Below are positions 9,407 through 18,330 of a DNA stretch of 64,000 nucleotides, one piece after another. This DNA is from Hyphomonadaceae bacterium. GTDB taxonomy: Bacteria; Pseudomonadota; Alphaproteobacteria; Caulobacterales; Hyphomonadaceae. Numbering within the stretch: the stretch's first letter is position 1; the number at the start of each line of letters is the position of its first letter. The position numbers were made by a program, and so were the translations under genes. The stretch is taken from NCBI GenBank assembly GCA_024743315.1, contig JANSWU010000001.1, forward strand, positions 620,001 through 684,000. Reading direction: 5' to 3'. Under the pieces are notes generated by a model. The model was not told where the DNA came from, searched no databases, and saw only the letters and a list, made by a program, of their open reading frames with translations.

Positions 9407-10528
9407 ATGGGCCCATTGCCAGAGTCGGCAGTCCCTGATTGCCTGTCAATCATTGTACCGACCTATAATGAGGAAGAAAGTGTTGCCCTGCTGGCCGAGC
9501 AGGTCGCGGACTCTATGGAGTCGATCGGCTGCGCTTATGAACTGATTTTTGTTGATGATGGCTCCACTGATGGCACAGCTGCGGCGCTGAAAGCGCTGGC
9601 CGACGCCGATCCACATATTCGCGTCATCGAGTTTCGCCGCAATTTCGGCAAGGCCGCGGCTTTGGACGCCGGCTTTCAGGTCGCCACAGGCGACATCGTG
9701 TTCACCATGGACGCGGACTTACAGGATGATCCGGCTGAGATCCCGAACTTCCTGGCCAAGCTGGCCGAGGGCTATGACATTGTCTCAGGCTGGAAACATG
9801 TTCGGCATGATCCGCTCGACAAGACGCTGCCGTCAAAACTGTTCAATCGCGTGGTCAGCCGCCTCAGCGGGGTCAAGCTGAACGATTTCAATTGCGGCTT
9901 CAAAGCCTATCGCAATGAAGCGATCAAGGATCTGACGCTTTATGGCGAACTGCACCGGTTCATCCCGGTCTTGTTGCACTGGGATGGATTCAAAGTTGGC
10001 GAAATCCCGGTCAATCATCGCGCCCGCCAATTCGGTAAGTCCAAATATGGCATGGGGCGCCTGTTCAAAGGCGCACTTGATTTTCTCGGGGTCATGCTGA
10101 ACACGCGTTATGCGACCCGGCCGCTGCACGTCTTTGGCGGCGTTGGCATGTTGTTCGGCGCCATTGGGGCGACCGCCCTGCTCTATCTCTCAGCGCTTTG
10201 GCTGGTCGGAGCCGGCCCGATCGGTAACCGGCCCCTGCTGTTTTTCGGAATGTTGATGGTGATGACGGGATTTCAGTTCATCACGATCGGTTTGCTCGGC
10301 GAGTTCATCCAGCGCCAGAGCGCCCAGCCGAAACGCCGCTTCACCATTCGCACGCTGCGCAATCTTGAGAATAACAGCGTGACCACAGACGAGCTTATCA
10401 CGGAACTCAAGCGCGCCTCGGCGCGTCTGAGAGCAGGAACATCGACATGGCAGCCACAACCATCCGCGCAGACACAACTGAGCGACACGTCAGCAAATAC
10501 ACCAACCCGAACCCGATTCACCGGTTAA
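9407..10528 (+). CDS. Family 2 glycosyltransferase, ArnC/GtrB/DPM1-like, membrane anchored
   Basis: This enzyme is predicted to transfer a sugar from a nucleotide donor to a polyprenyl phosphate at the inner membrane. The 373 residues carry the GT-A signatures DDGSTDGT (50-57) and DADLQDDP (102-109). Conserved basic residues follow (RARQFGKSKYG), then two C-terminal membrane helices (about 240-262 and 270-292). The start at 9407 has GAGG six bases upstream; longer in-frame starts (9383, 9305) lack this. The last 40 residues look disordered and overlap the next gene by 82 bases. With the methyltransferase and polytopic protein behind it, it suggests lipid or glycan modification. Donor and acceptor are unknown. 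Confidence 0.88.
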   Translation: MGPLPESAVPDCLSIIVPTYNEEESVALLAEQVADSMESIGCAYELIFVDDGSTDGTAAALKALADADPHIRVIEFRRNFGKAAALDAGFQVATGDIVFTMDADLQDDPAEIPNFLAKLAEGYDIVSGWKHVRHDPLDKTLPSKLFNRVVSRLSGVKLNDFNCGFKAYRNEAIKDLTLYGELHRFIPVLLHWDGFKVGEIPVNHRARQFGKSKYGMGRLFKGALDFLGVMLNTRYATRPLHVFGGVGMLFGAIGATALLYLSALWLVGAGPIGNRPLLFFGMLMVMTGFQFITIGLLGEFIQRQSAQPKRRFTIRTLRNLENNSVTTDELITELKRASARLRAGTSTWQPQPSAQTQLSDTSANTPTRTRFTG

Positions 10529-11067
10529 GCCTCGGGCGGTTTTACGATGCTGTTGCCAGCGAGCTGAAAGCCATCGCACCTTCGAGCGTGCTCGATTTTG
10601 GCTGCGGTGAAGGCTATATTCTCGACATGATGGCTGCGCGCGAGGTGGCGTTTCAGTCTTATGAGGGTCTCGACTTGCGGGCCGATGCCCTGGCCGAAGC
10701 GAAAAGCCGGTGGCCGCACACGCAGTTCACCGAGGCCAATTTGTTTGACGCGCGCTATGACCAGAAACGCTATCATACAGTGATGGCACTGGAAGTCTTG
10801 GAGCATCTGTTCGAGCCAGAGAAGGTCTTGCGTCGCCTGGCCAATCTAGCCGATGAGTATTTGCTCCTGACCGTGCCAAACGAGCCATGGTTCCAATTGA
10901 TGAATCTGGTGAGGGGCCGTGATCTGATCCGGCTTGGCAACCATCCAGAGCATATCAATCATTGGAACAAAAACACGTTCGCCGACTTTGTCTCGCCCTA
11001 TGCCGAGATTGTCAGCGTGATCACGCGCTTCCCATTTGTCATCCTGGTCGCCAAACCCCGGCCATGA
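10447..11067 (+). CDS. Class I SAM-dependent methyltransferase
   Basis: 206 residues with the SAM-binding signature VLDFGCGEGYILDMM (about 49-63), an acidic motif II (GLDLRADAL) and the post-motif VMALEVLEHL, as in the Methyltransf_11/23 groups. Its first 27 codons overlap the glycosyltransferase 3' end in another frame. A conserved-looking segment (SKYTNPNPIHR) is encoded inside the overlap, so the overlap is probably genuine. Its TGA overlaps the ATG of the next gene. Substrate is unknown; context points to a lipid-linked or sugar intermediate. Confidence 0.85.
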   Translation: MAATTIRADTTERHVSKYTNPNPIHRLSLGRFYDAVASELKAIAPSSVLDFGCGEGYILDMMAAREVAFQSYEGLDLRADALAEAKSRWPHTQFTEANLFDARYDQKRYHTVMALEVLEHLFEPEKVLRRLANLADEYLLLTVPNEPWFQLMNLVRGRDLIRLGNHPEHINHWNKNTFADFVSPYAEIVSVITRFPFVILVAKPRP

Positions 11068-12593
11068 TCCTGTCGCGGCTCAAACCCTGGCATGTCGCGA
11101 TCGGCTTCGCAGCTTTGATTGCTGTCTTTCTCGCCTTATGGCCGCTCGGGGTTGGCCGCGATTACATGAACCATTTGGCGCGGACCTATATCCAGGCCAA
11201 TCTCGGCTCTGATGCGGTTCTACAGCAATATTATGCGGTATCGTTTGATTTCATCCCAGACCTGACCATGGACCTGATCGTGCCATGGCTGTCGCAATGG
11301 GTGGGCATATATGCCGCCGGGGCCTTCACGGTCTGGCTCGCCTTTATTCTGCCGCCGCTGGCCGGACTGGCGCTCGCCAAAACCCTGCATGGACGTGTGA
11401 CATGGGTGTCGCTGCTCGGCTTCCTGACCATGTTCAACGCGAATATGGATTGGGGCTTTATCAATTACACGGCCTCGAGCGGTCTGGCTCTGTTTGCATT
11501 CGTATTATGGATCCGTATGGCTCCGACCTGGCGCCGGACGCTGGTCTTCTTTCCGATTGGGTTGGCGCTGGTCATCAATCACGCAATCGCGTTTCTGATG
11601 CTGGGATTCCTGGCCTTGGCCTGGGAGATGATCAGCTTTGCAAGAGGCGAACGTGGCACACTTTCGCGCTTCATCCGCCAGTGCCTGTTTATTGATCTAC
11701 CAGCCATGCTGGGCGGCCTGGTTTTTCTCGGCCTGTCTATGCAAAGCGCAGCCGACCTGCCGCAAGACGTCGCCCCGCTCTACCATATCGGTCAGAAGGC
11801 GAGCAGTTTGTTTGCCGCAACCCAATTCGGACACATCCTCATCGCGCTGGTCGTTTCTTTGTCCGTGGTGGCCTTCTTCTGGCTGGCGCTGAAGCATAGG
11901 TGGCTGGCCTTCGCCGACAAAGCCGGCTGGCTGTGCGCGGCTTTCCTGGGCTTGGTTATTCTCATGCCGACCGCAATCTTTGGCATTTGGGGCCTGCATT
12001 TGCGGTTCACCGCGCCGCTTTTGATCATCGTCGCGGCGTCGGTCGTGCCGACATTAGCCTTCACTTCCCGCGCCCGTCAGATAAGTCTGGCGGGGTTCGC
12101 CGCCCTTGCGGCTTTGTCGCTCACCAATGGCGCCGCACAAATGGCGCAGATCGATCGGGACGCCGATGAATTGCGGACCCTTCTGGCGGATCTCCCGCAG
12201 GGCGCAAAAGTTCTGACCGTGTTTGCCGCACCGGAAGTGGATTCCGTTTTCACCTCCCAAGCTTCAACCCTTGCCGTGATTGAGCGCGGCGCCTTTGTGC
12301 CCAACCTGTTTACCAATACCTCGCCCGTCAATGTTGCGCCGAACATGGTGGACTTGCATATGCCGCAGGCGCTTCCACTATTGATTGGCGAACTTGATCA
12401 TTGGGCGGCAAAGTCGCGCCAAGCTTCGGCAAATGGCTACTGGTCGCAAAGCTTTGCCAGCGATTGGCCCGAGCAATGGGACTATCTGCTTCTGTTTAAG
12501 GATGAGTTCGCGGTTGACCTTGATGCCCAGCCAGTGTGCGCGGTTTCTGCAACGCCGAAAATCATTCTCTACAAAACCGAGCCCTGCGCCTAG
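11064..12593 (+). CDS. Polytopic membrane protein, third gene of a glycan-type operon
   Basis: A 509-residue inner-membrane protein with about ten hydrophobic helices and a soluble C-terminal part (about 370-509). An early GRDYMNH motif after the first helix and a later DxDADELRTLL stretch recall the GT-C and PMT-like membrane transferases. I cannot place it in a named family. ATG at 11064 was chosen because it overlaps the methyltransferase TGA (ATGA); an upstream in-frame start at 10962 would be buried in that gene. Tight coupling suggests it acts on the same substrate as the GT2 enzyme, which is inference. Confidence 0.75.
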   Translation: MILSRLKPWHVAIGFAALIAVFLALWPLGVGRDYMNHLARTYIQANLGSDAVLQQYYAVSFDFIPDLTMDLIVPWLSQWVGIYAAGAFTVWLAFILPPLAGLALAKTLHGRVTWVSLLGFLTMFNANMDWGFINYTASSGLALFAFVLWIRMAPTWRRTLVFFPIGLALVINHAIAFLMLGFLALAWEMISFARGERGTLSRFIRQCLFIDLPAMLGGLVFLGLSMQSAADLPQDVAPLYHIGQKASSLFAATQFGHILIALVVSLSVVAFFWLALKHRWLAFADKAGWLCAAFLGLVILMPTAIFGIWGLHLRFTAPLLIIVAASVVPTLAFTSRARQISLAGFAALAALSLTNGAAQMAQIDRDADELRTLLADLPQGAKVLTVFAAPEVDSVFTSQASTLAVIERGAFVPNLFTNTSPVNVAPNMVDLHMPQALPLLIGELDHWAAKSRQASANGYWSQSFASDWPEQWDYLLLFKDEFAVDLDAQPVCAVSATPKIILYKTEPCA

Positions 12594-12670
12594 AAACGCC
12601 TTAGAAAAAGCTTGCGATTGCAACAAGGCAGGTTCACAACCCGCGCCTTGGTTAATCGCGAGACGGTCCG

Positions 12671-13909
12671 GTGGAACAGATCAATCCAGACCCTGCATTG
12701 GAGGCGCCCAAAGCCTTGCCCATGCCGCAATGGGAATTGGTCATCATGGTCGCCTCCCTGATGTCTCTGAACGCGTTGGCGATCGACATCATGCTGCCAG
12801 CGCTGAGCAATATTTCCGAGTTTTACAGCCTGCAGCGCGACAATGACCAGCAATTGGTGATCTTCGCCTATATTGCCGGCTTTGGCGCGCCGCAGCTGAT
12901 TTTCGGCCCGATTTCTGATCGCTTTGGGCGCAAGGGCCTGCTCAGTCTGTGTTTGATCGGCTACGCGATTGCGGGCCTCGCCTGCATCATGACCAACTCT
13001 TTCATGACGCTGCTGATCGCGCGCTTCATCCAGGGCATTTTCGCCAGCGGCGTACGGGTTATCGCGGTCTCCATTGTCCGGGATTTGCTGGCCGGCCGTG
13101 CCATGGCCCGGATTATGTCTCTGGTCATGACCGTGTTCATGGTGGTGCCGATCCTCGCCCCGACCATTGGCGCCGGCGTGATGCTGATCGCGCCCTGGCA
13201 ATGGACCTTCGGACTGCTCAGTCTTGCCGCGATGCTGAACCTGTTCTGGATCCAGGTCCGCCTTCCCGAGACCTTACCGGAAGAAGATCGACAGCCCTTA
13301 AGCCTGTCCCAGACCGGCCGCGCCTATTGGCAAGTGGTCACCACCCGCGTCACCTTTGGCTATATGTGCGCCAGTGGAGTGATCTTCGGCGCCCTGTTCG
13401 CCTTTGTCGCGGCGTCCGAGCAGATCTTCACGGATGTGTTTGAACAGCATGAGACGTTTGCACTTTGGTTTGCGGGTGTCGCGGCCGCTTTGGCTGGGGC
13501 GAACTTCCTCAATTCTCGCGTGGTCGAGCGCTATGGCATGCGCCGGATCAGCCATTCGGTGCTGGTCCTGTTCATCATTCTCGCGCTGATCAATGTGATC
13601 ACGCTCAGCACGGTGGGTGAGCATCTCTGGCTGTTTTACCCGCTCTTCTGCCTGACATTTGGCTGTTTCGGCATGCTCGGCGCGAATTTCACGGCGCTCG
13701 CCATGGAGCCACAGGGCAAGATTGCCGGCACCGCGAGCGCCGCCTATGGCTTTGCCTCTACCACCTTTGCCAGCCTGATCGGTTATCTCGTCGCCGGACA
13801 ATTTGATGGCACGGTCGCCCCGTTCATGTGGGGCTTTGTCGCGCTCGGCGTCAGTTCCTTGACGATCATTTTCATCACCGAGCGATTTCGCCTGTTTCAA
13901 TCACGCTAA
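12671..13909 (+). CDS. MFS drug-type exporter, Bcr/CflA family
   Basis: 412 residues with 12 predicted membrane helices. The MFS motif A form QLIFGPISDRFGRKG lies in the loop between helices 2 and 3, and the Bcr/CflA pattern LARFIQG...RVIAVSIVRDL follows. Family members export bicyclomycin, chloramphenicol, sulfonamides or small peptides by proton antiport; the substrate here is unknown. The start codon is GTG, with GAGACGGTCC upstream. The gene stands alone on the plus strand, 77 bases after the glycan operon. Confidence 0.88.
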   Translation: MEQINPDPALEAPKALPMPQWELVIMVASLMSLNALAIDIMLPALSNISEFYSLQRDNDQQLVIFAYIAGFGAPQLIFGPISDRFGRKGLLSLCLIGYAIAGLACIMTNSFMTLLIARFIQGIFASGVRVIAVSIVRDLLAGRAMARIMSLVMTVFMVVPILAPTIGAGVMLIAPWQWTFGLLSLAAMLNLFWIQVRLPETLPEEDRQPLSLSQTGRAYWQVVTTRVTFGYMCASGVIFGALFAFVAASEQIFTDVFEQHETFALWFAGVAAALAGANFLNSRVVERYGMRRISHSVLVLFIILALINVITLSTVGEHLWLFYPLFCLTFGCFGMLGANFTALAMEPQGKIAGTASAAYGFASTTFASLIGYLVAGQFDGTVAPFMWGFVALGVSSLTIIFITERFRLFQSR

Positions 13910-13978
13910 ACCGCTTGCGCTTCCGTTGCGATAGCGGCGCTAGGTCAGACAGAAATCTGAACTCTGAGAGGACAAGTC

Positions 13979-14917
13979 ATGGCGCTGAAGACCCGCATTA
14001 CGGAGATGCTCGAGATTGAGAAACCAATCATTCAGGCGGCGATGGGCTGGATTGCCCGCTCTCAGCTGTCATCCGCCTTCTCCAATGCCGGCGGGATGGG
14101 CATCATTGAGACGAGTTCCGGAGAGCTCGACGCAGTTCGCGAAGAAATCCTGAAAATGCGGGATCTCACCGACAAACCGTTTGGCGTGAATGTCGCCCAG
14201 GCCTTTGTTCGCGATCCGGATATCGTCCAGTTCGTGATCGATCAGGGAATCAAGTTCGTCACCACCTCGGCGGGAAACCCCAAGAAATATACCGGCCAGC
14301 TCAAGGAAGCGGGCCTGACCGTGTTCCACGTCGTACCGAGCCTGAAAGCGGCGCTCGGAGCCATTGAGGCTGGGGTTGATGGATTGATCGTGGAAGGCGG
14401 TGAAGGCGGCGGCTTCAAAAACCCCAAAGATGTCGCCTCCATGGTCCTGATCCCGCAAGTTTGTGAAGCGGTCGACGTGCCGGTGGTCGCCGCCGGCGGA
14501 ATCATGGATGGCGCCAGCATGGCGGCGGCCTTTTCGCTCGGCGCCGAGGGCGTGCTGATGGGCACGCGGATCCTGTCGAGCGCTGAAAGCCCGGTGCATG
14601 AAAATTGGAAACAGGCCATTGTCGACGCCGACGCCACCGATACGGTCTTCCTCAATCGCGATGGCCCAGGCCCGGCCTTGCGGGCACTCAGAACCGAACG
14701 CACGACGCGGATCGAGCAGGAAGGCGTCGAGAACATATTCGGTGAGTTTGCCGGCACGCAAAAAGTCTATTTTGGCGGTGATCTCGAGGCCGGGATCGCG
14801 CTGACCGGCCAGGTCGCGGGTCGGATCAAGGGCGTGCGCCCGGTAGCCGACATTCTGAATGAGACCATGGACCAGTTTCACGCCACCGTGGCACGGCTCA
14901 GCCAGCTACAAGTGTGA
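13979..14917 (+). CDS. Nitronate monooxygenase / 2-nitropropane dioxygenase-like FMN enzyme
   Basis: 312 residues forming a TIM barrel of the NPD/IMPDH type: PIIQAAMGWIA at the start, VNVAQ, then VVAAGGIMDGASMAAAF and GVLMGTRIL for the FMN phosphate. In class I nitronate monooxygenases a histidine follows the glycine run near residue 146. Here the sequence is GGEGGGF with Phe146, so nitronate oxidation should not be assumed. It may belong to an uncharacterised or FabK-like branch. A strong AGAGGA ribosome site precedes the ATG. It is not obviously linked to its neighbours. Confidence 0.8.
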   Translation: MALKTRITEMLEIEKPIIQAAMGWIARSQLSSAFSNAGGMGIIETSSGELDAVREEILKMRDLTDKPFGVNVAQAFVRDPDIVQFVIDQGIKFVTTSAGNPKKYTGQLKEAGLTVFHVVPSLKAALGAIEAGVDGLIVEGGEGGGFKNPKDVASMVLIPQVCEAVDVPVVAAGGIMDGASMAAAFSLGAEGVLMGTRILSSAESPVHENWKQAIVDADATDTVFLNRDGPGPALRALRTERTTRIEQEGVENIFGEFAGTQKVYFGGDLEAGIALTGQVAGRIKGVRPVADILNETMDQFHATVARLSQLQV

Positions 14918-14986
14918 CAGCTTTGCCCTAGGCGACTGGCCTCGAAAATGGTTAAACACCGCAAAGTTTCTCTCAAAGGTGACCCA

Positions 14987-17191
14987 ATGACTGCAAAATA
15001 TTACCTGCTCGGCGGTGCCGCAGCCCTCGCTCTGACGCTCGCGGGCTGTGACGCTGTTCGCACCCCAGCGACCGAAGCCCCGGATGCAGCGGAAACGACT
15101 GACGCGCCCGAAACCACAGAGGTGGAAACGGCATCTGTCGACGAGGCCGCGATTGCTGACAATCCGCTACTTCAGACCTGGGACACGCCATATGGCGTAC
15201 CGCCCTTTGCTGAGATTGAAGATGAGCATTACCTGCCGGCCGTCGAAGTCGGCATTGCTGAACTGGAAGCCGAAATTGATGCCATCGCCAACAACCCAGA
15301 CGCGCCGACGTTTGAGAATACCATCGTCGCGCTCGACCGCGCTGGTGGCACGCTGAGCCAGGTGGCGCTGACCTTCTCCAACATCACCAATACCGACACG
15401 AATGACACGCTGGCCGATCTCGAAACGCAGATCTGGCCGAAAGTCACAGCGGTCAGCAATTCAATCAATTTCAACGAAGCCCTGTTCGAGCGCGTTAAAG
15501 CGGTCCGCGATGCGGCGCCAACGCTGGATCTTGATGAGCAAGACTTGCGCCTGATCGAACTGACCTATCGCGGCTTCGAACGCGCCGGCGCGACCCAGAG
15601 CCCAGAGGTCAAAGAAAAGGTCGCGGCAATCAACGAAGAAGTCTCGGCTCTAACCACCGAGTTTGCGCAGAACCTTCTCGCCTCAACCAAAGCCTTCAAG
15701 CTGGAAATCACCGATGAGGCTGAACTTGCCGGCCTGTCAGAGGACTTCAAAGCGGCGCTGAAAGAGGATGATAAGTGGATCCTCACGGTCGACCGCTCCG
15801 TTTATGAGACCTTCATGGCGCAGTCGGAAAACCGCGACCTGCGCGCCCAGATGTTCGATGGCTATCGCCTGCGTGCCACGGAAGGCGAAACCGATAATGG
15901 CCCGATCGCGATCAAGCTTGCGCAATTGCGGGCCGAACGCGCTGAACTGCTCGGCTATGCCAGCCATGCCGATTATATCCTCGAATACAATATGGCCCGC
16001 ACCCCGCAGACGGTGGAGGATTTCCTCGTCCGCGTCTGGGAACCTGGTCTCGCCCAGGCCAAGCAAGAGCGTGACGAGATGCAGGCCCTGATTGGCGACG
16101 AGTTCACCTTTGCCGGGCATGACTGGTGGCACTATTCGGAGAAAGTCCGCCAGGACAAATACAATTTCGACAGCAATGTCCTGAAGCCATATTTCGAGCT
16201 GAGCGCGGTCCGTCAGGGCGCCTGGACGATGGCCGAGCGCCTGTTCGACATTACGCTGGAAGATGTCGAGATTGAAGGCTGGAACCCAGTTGTCACCTCT
16301 TATGATGTCAAGGACAAAGAGACCGGCGAGCATCTCGGCCTGTTCATGATGGACATGTATGCCCGCGACAGCAAACGCGGCGGCGCCTGGATGAGTTCGT
16401 ATCGCGCCTCGACCAATTATGATGATGCCGAAGAAGTGCGTCCAATCATCACCAATAATATGAACCTGATCACCCCGGCGGGCGATGGCCCGACCCTGAT
16501 GAATTTCTCTGAGGTCGAGACCTTCTTCCACGAGTTCGGGCATGGCCTGCATGGCTTGCTGACACAGATCAAGTATTCCGAATTCTCCGGCGTTGACGGG
16601 CCACGTGACTATACTGAATTCCCGGCCCAGATCCTCGAGCATTGGGCTGGCGAAGAAGAGATGCTGGCCGAATATGCGCTGCATTATGAAACCGGCGAGC
16701 CGATCCCGGTCGAGCTGATCGAGAAGATGCGCGAAGCCTCTAACCACAATCAGGGCTTCCGCACGACCGAGTTCATCGCCGCCGCCCTGCTCGACCTGGC
16801 CTGGCACCGCCTCAGCCATGATGAAGCCATGGCGATCACCGATGCACGGGCGTTTGAGAAAGAAGTGCTCGACAGCTATGGCCTGATCGACGAGATCGAG
16901 CCGCGCTATCGCAGCCAGTATTTCGCCCACATCTTTGCGGGTGGCTATAGCTCTGGCTATTATGCCTATCTCTGGTCTGAGATTCTCGATGCAGACGGCT
17001 TCACCGCGTTCAAGGAAGCTGGCGACATCTGGGATCCGGAACTCGCCGCGCGCTTGAAAAAGTGGGTCTATGAGTCCGGCGGCCTCAAGCCAGCCGATGA
17101 GCTCTACCGCCTGTTCCGCGGCTCTGACCCGACCATCGAACCGCTGCTCCGGATTCGCGGCTTCGAAACCGAAGAGGGCGGCGAAGGCTAG
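14987..17191 (+). CDS. M3 family peptidyl-dipeptidase, predicted lipoprotein
   Basis: A 734-residue zinc metallopeptidase related to peptidyl-dipeptidase Dcp and oligopeptidase A. The zinc motif HEFGH lies at 515-519, with a downstream glutamate in ILEHWAGEEE. The N-terminus is a lipoprotein signal with lipobox LAGC (Cys21), followed by a Thr/Glu/Ala-rich tether (about 25-60), so it probably sits in the periplasm or on the outer membrane. Dcp is usually cytosolic or periplasmic without a lipid anchor. ATG at 14987 has AGGTGA upstream; an in-frame start at 14948 lacks one. A terminator follows at 17220. Confidence 0.92.
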   Translation: MTAKYYLLGGAAALALTLAGCDAVRTPATEAPDAAETTDAPETTEVETASVDEAAIADNPLLQTWDTPYGVPPFAEIEDEHYLPAVEVGIAELEAEIDAIANNPDAPTFENTIVALDRAGGTLSQVALTFSNITNTDTNDTLADLETQIWPKVTAVSNSINFNEALFERVKAVRDAAPTLDLDEQDLRLIELTYRGFERAGATQSPEVKEKVAAINEEVSALTTEFAQNLLASTKAFKLEITDEAELAGLSEDFKAALKEDDKWILTVDRSVYETFMAQSENRDLRAQMFDGYRLRATEGETDNGPIAIKLAQLRAERAELLGYASHADYILEYNMARTPQTVEDFLVRVWEPGLAQAKQERDEMQALIGDEFTFAGHDWWHYSEKVRQDKYNFDSNVLKPYFELSAVRQGAWTMAERLFDITLEDVEIEGWNPVVTSYDVKDKETGEHLGLFMMDMYARDSKRGGAWMSSYRASTNYDDAEEVRPIITNNMNLITPAGDGPTLMNFSEVETFFHEFGHGLHGLLTQIKYSEFSGVDGPRDYTEFPAQILEHWAGEEEMLAEYALHYETGEPIPVELIEKMREASNHNQGFRTTEFIAAALLDLAWHRLSHDEAMAITDARAFEKEVLDSYGLIDEIEPRYRSQYFAHIFAGGYSSGYYAYLWSEILDADGFTAFKEAGDIWDPELAARLKKWVYESGGLKPADELYRLFRGSDPTIEPLLRIRGFETEEGGEG

Positions 17192-17219
17192 GCTGCCCGC
17201 AGGTATCTGAAATAAGAAA

Positions 17220-17246
17220 GCCGCTCCAGACCGGGGCGGCTTTTTT
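17220..17246 (+). terminator. Intrinsic terminator after the M3 peptidase gene
   Basis: GCCGCTCC (17220-17227) pairs with GGGGCGGC (17233-17240), allowing one G-U pair, with a five-base loop, and is followed directly by six T residues. It lies 29 bases past the peptidase stop codon. Confidence 0.9.
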
Positions 17247-17435
17247 CGAGGCTTAGACGCGGAGCAGGCGAACATCCTGTGTCGGCTTTCGGCGTCATAG
17301 CGGACCTGGAAGATGCGGGGATATGACGCTTATGACGGATTGAGCACGGACAAAGTCACGGCATGTCGCGACAGTGTCGTGTTTGCGCTTTGCGTTCACT
17401 GGCATAAGAGGGCCTCAGCGGGAGAGGCAAACCCT

Positions 17436-17804
17436 ATGAGCATTCGCCAAAGACGTCTTGATAAAGGCTGGTCTCAGGAAGAACTGGCGCGGCATTCGGG
17501 GCTCAGCACCCGAACGATTCAACGTATCGAAGCCGGGCAGACCCCTGGTTTGGAATCTCTCAAATGCCTTGCTGCTGTGCTTGAAACATCCATCAGCACA
17601 TTGGTGCAGGAGCAAACCATGTCGACCCCTAAAAGCGAAAAACAAAACCACGATTTGATGATCAATCAGATAGAATTGGAGGCGATTGAGTTTGCGCAAT
17701 CCATTCTCAACCGGCCCAAAAAAGGGCGTGCAGACCCGCTCTCAAAAATAGAACGAGACGCCATTCAATACGCAAAGAATCTCTTGAAGAAATTCAACGT
17801 TTGA
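17436..17804 (+). CDS. Small XRE-type helix-turn-helix regulator
   Basis: 122 residues. The N-terminal half is a lambda-repressor-like HTH: MSIRQRRLDKGWSQEELA, then GLSTRTIQRIEAGQTP, then a hydrophobic closing helix (about residues 1-55). The second half holds two similar helical segments, EAIEFAQSILNRPKKG and DAIQYAKNLLKKFNV, which look like an internal duplication and may form a dimerisation surface. The start at 17436 is preceded by GGGAGAGG; the frame extends upstream to 17313 without good codons. No target is evident, and a repeat-rich gap follows it. Confidence 0.82.
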   Translation: MSIRQRRLDKGWSQEELARHSGLSTRTIQRIEAGQTPGLESLKCLAAVLETSISTLVQEQTMSTPKSEKQNHDLMINQIELEAIEFAQSILNRPKKGRADPLSKIERDAIQYAKNLLKKFNV

Positions 17805-18330
17805 TTCCGTCAGCGCCAGATTAGGATAGACTCACCCCCCAATCCGACCCACCTCGTCCCACCCTTACCCTCCCCACATCTTCGCCCGAGGAGAAGCTGG
17901 TCCGGATCAGCGGGATTGGGGCGGAGAGCGGCAGTCTGGTATCTGCGCCCGGCGGGTCTGAGCCCCGGGCCCGGATCAAGTCCGGGAACACGGGACGTTA
18001 CTTACCAGACCCCCGCCGGCGCGGGGATGCGCGAATAAAGCGGGCGCGTCCTCCCCTCTTCACCGTTGACCCCAGCGCAGGCTGGGGTCCAGGGACAGAG
18101 CTCTTAGATCAGCCCGTGGGCGAATGCGGTCCGTGGATACCAGCCTGCGCTGGTATCTGCGGAGACAAGAGAACAGGGACCACTCTCTCAACGACGCTCT
18201 GCTCAGCTGGTCTGGGCAGCCCAGCACGGGATGGGGCCAAGGGCTCGGGAGAGATGACGTCACTCTCGACCCTCGCCGCAAGACCTGGCTTTGCGGCACC
18301 AGGTCCCGGATCAGGTCCGGGATTGCGGAT
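17805..18330. repeat. Gene-free block of palindromic intergenic repeats (second copy)
   Basis: About 520 bases without a credible gene, made of inverted repeats. Near-copies of one unit lie at 17970-17986 and 18305-18321 (CCCGGATC, AG or GG, TCCGGG). The block also has 18068-18095 (CCCCAGC...GCTGGGG), 18137-18156 (ATACCAGC...GCTGGTAT) and 18196-18231 (a CTGGGCAG unit with CCAGCACGGGA). The 18068 and 18196 units match those at 76-103 and 198-233. Open frames across it translate into low-complexity peptides typical of such repeats and are not genes. The block begins past the XRE gene and runs into the 3' end of the SPOUT methyltransferase gene. Confidence 0.75.

Noticed and set aside
15737-17275. 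A long open frame on the minus strand opposite the M3 peptidase gene
   Set aside because: It mirrors a GC-rich gene with clear metallopeptidase motifs on the plus strand. The translated product has no family signature and no ribosome site.
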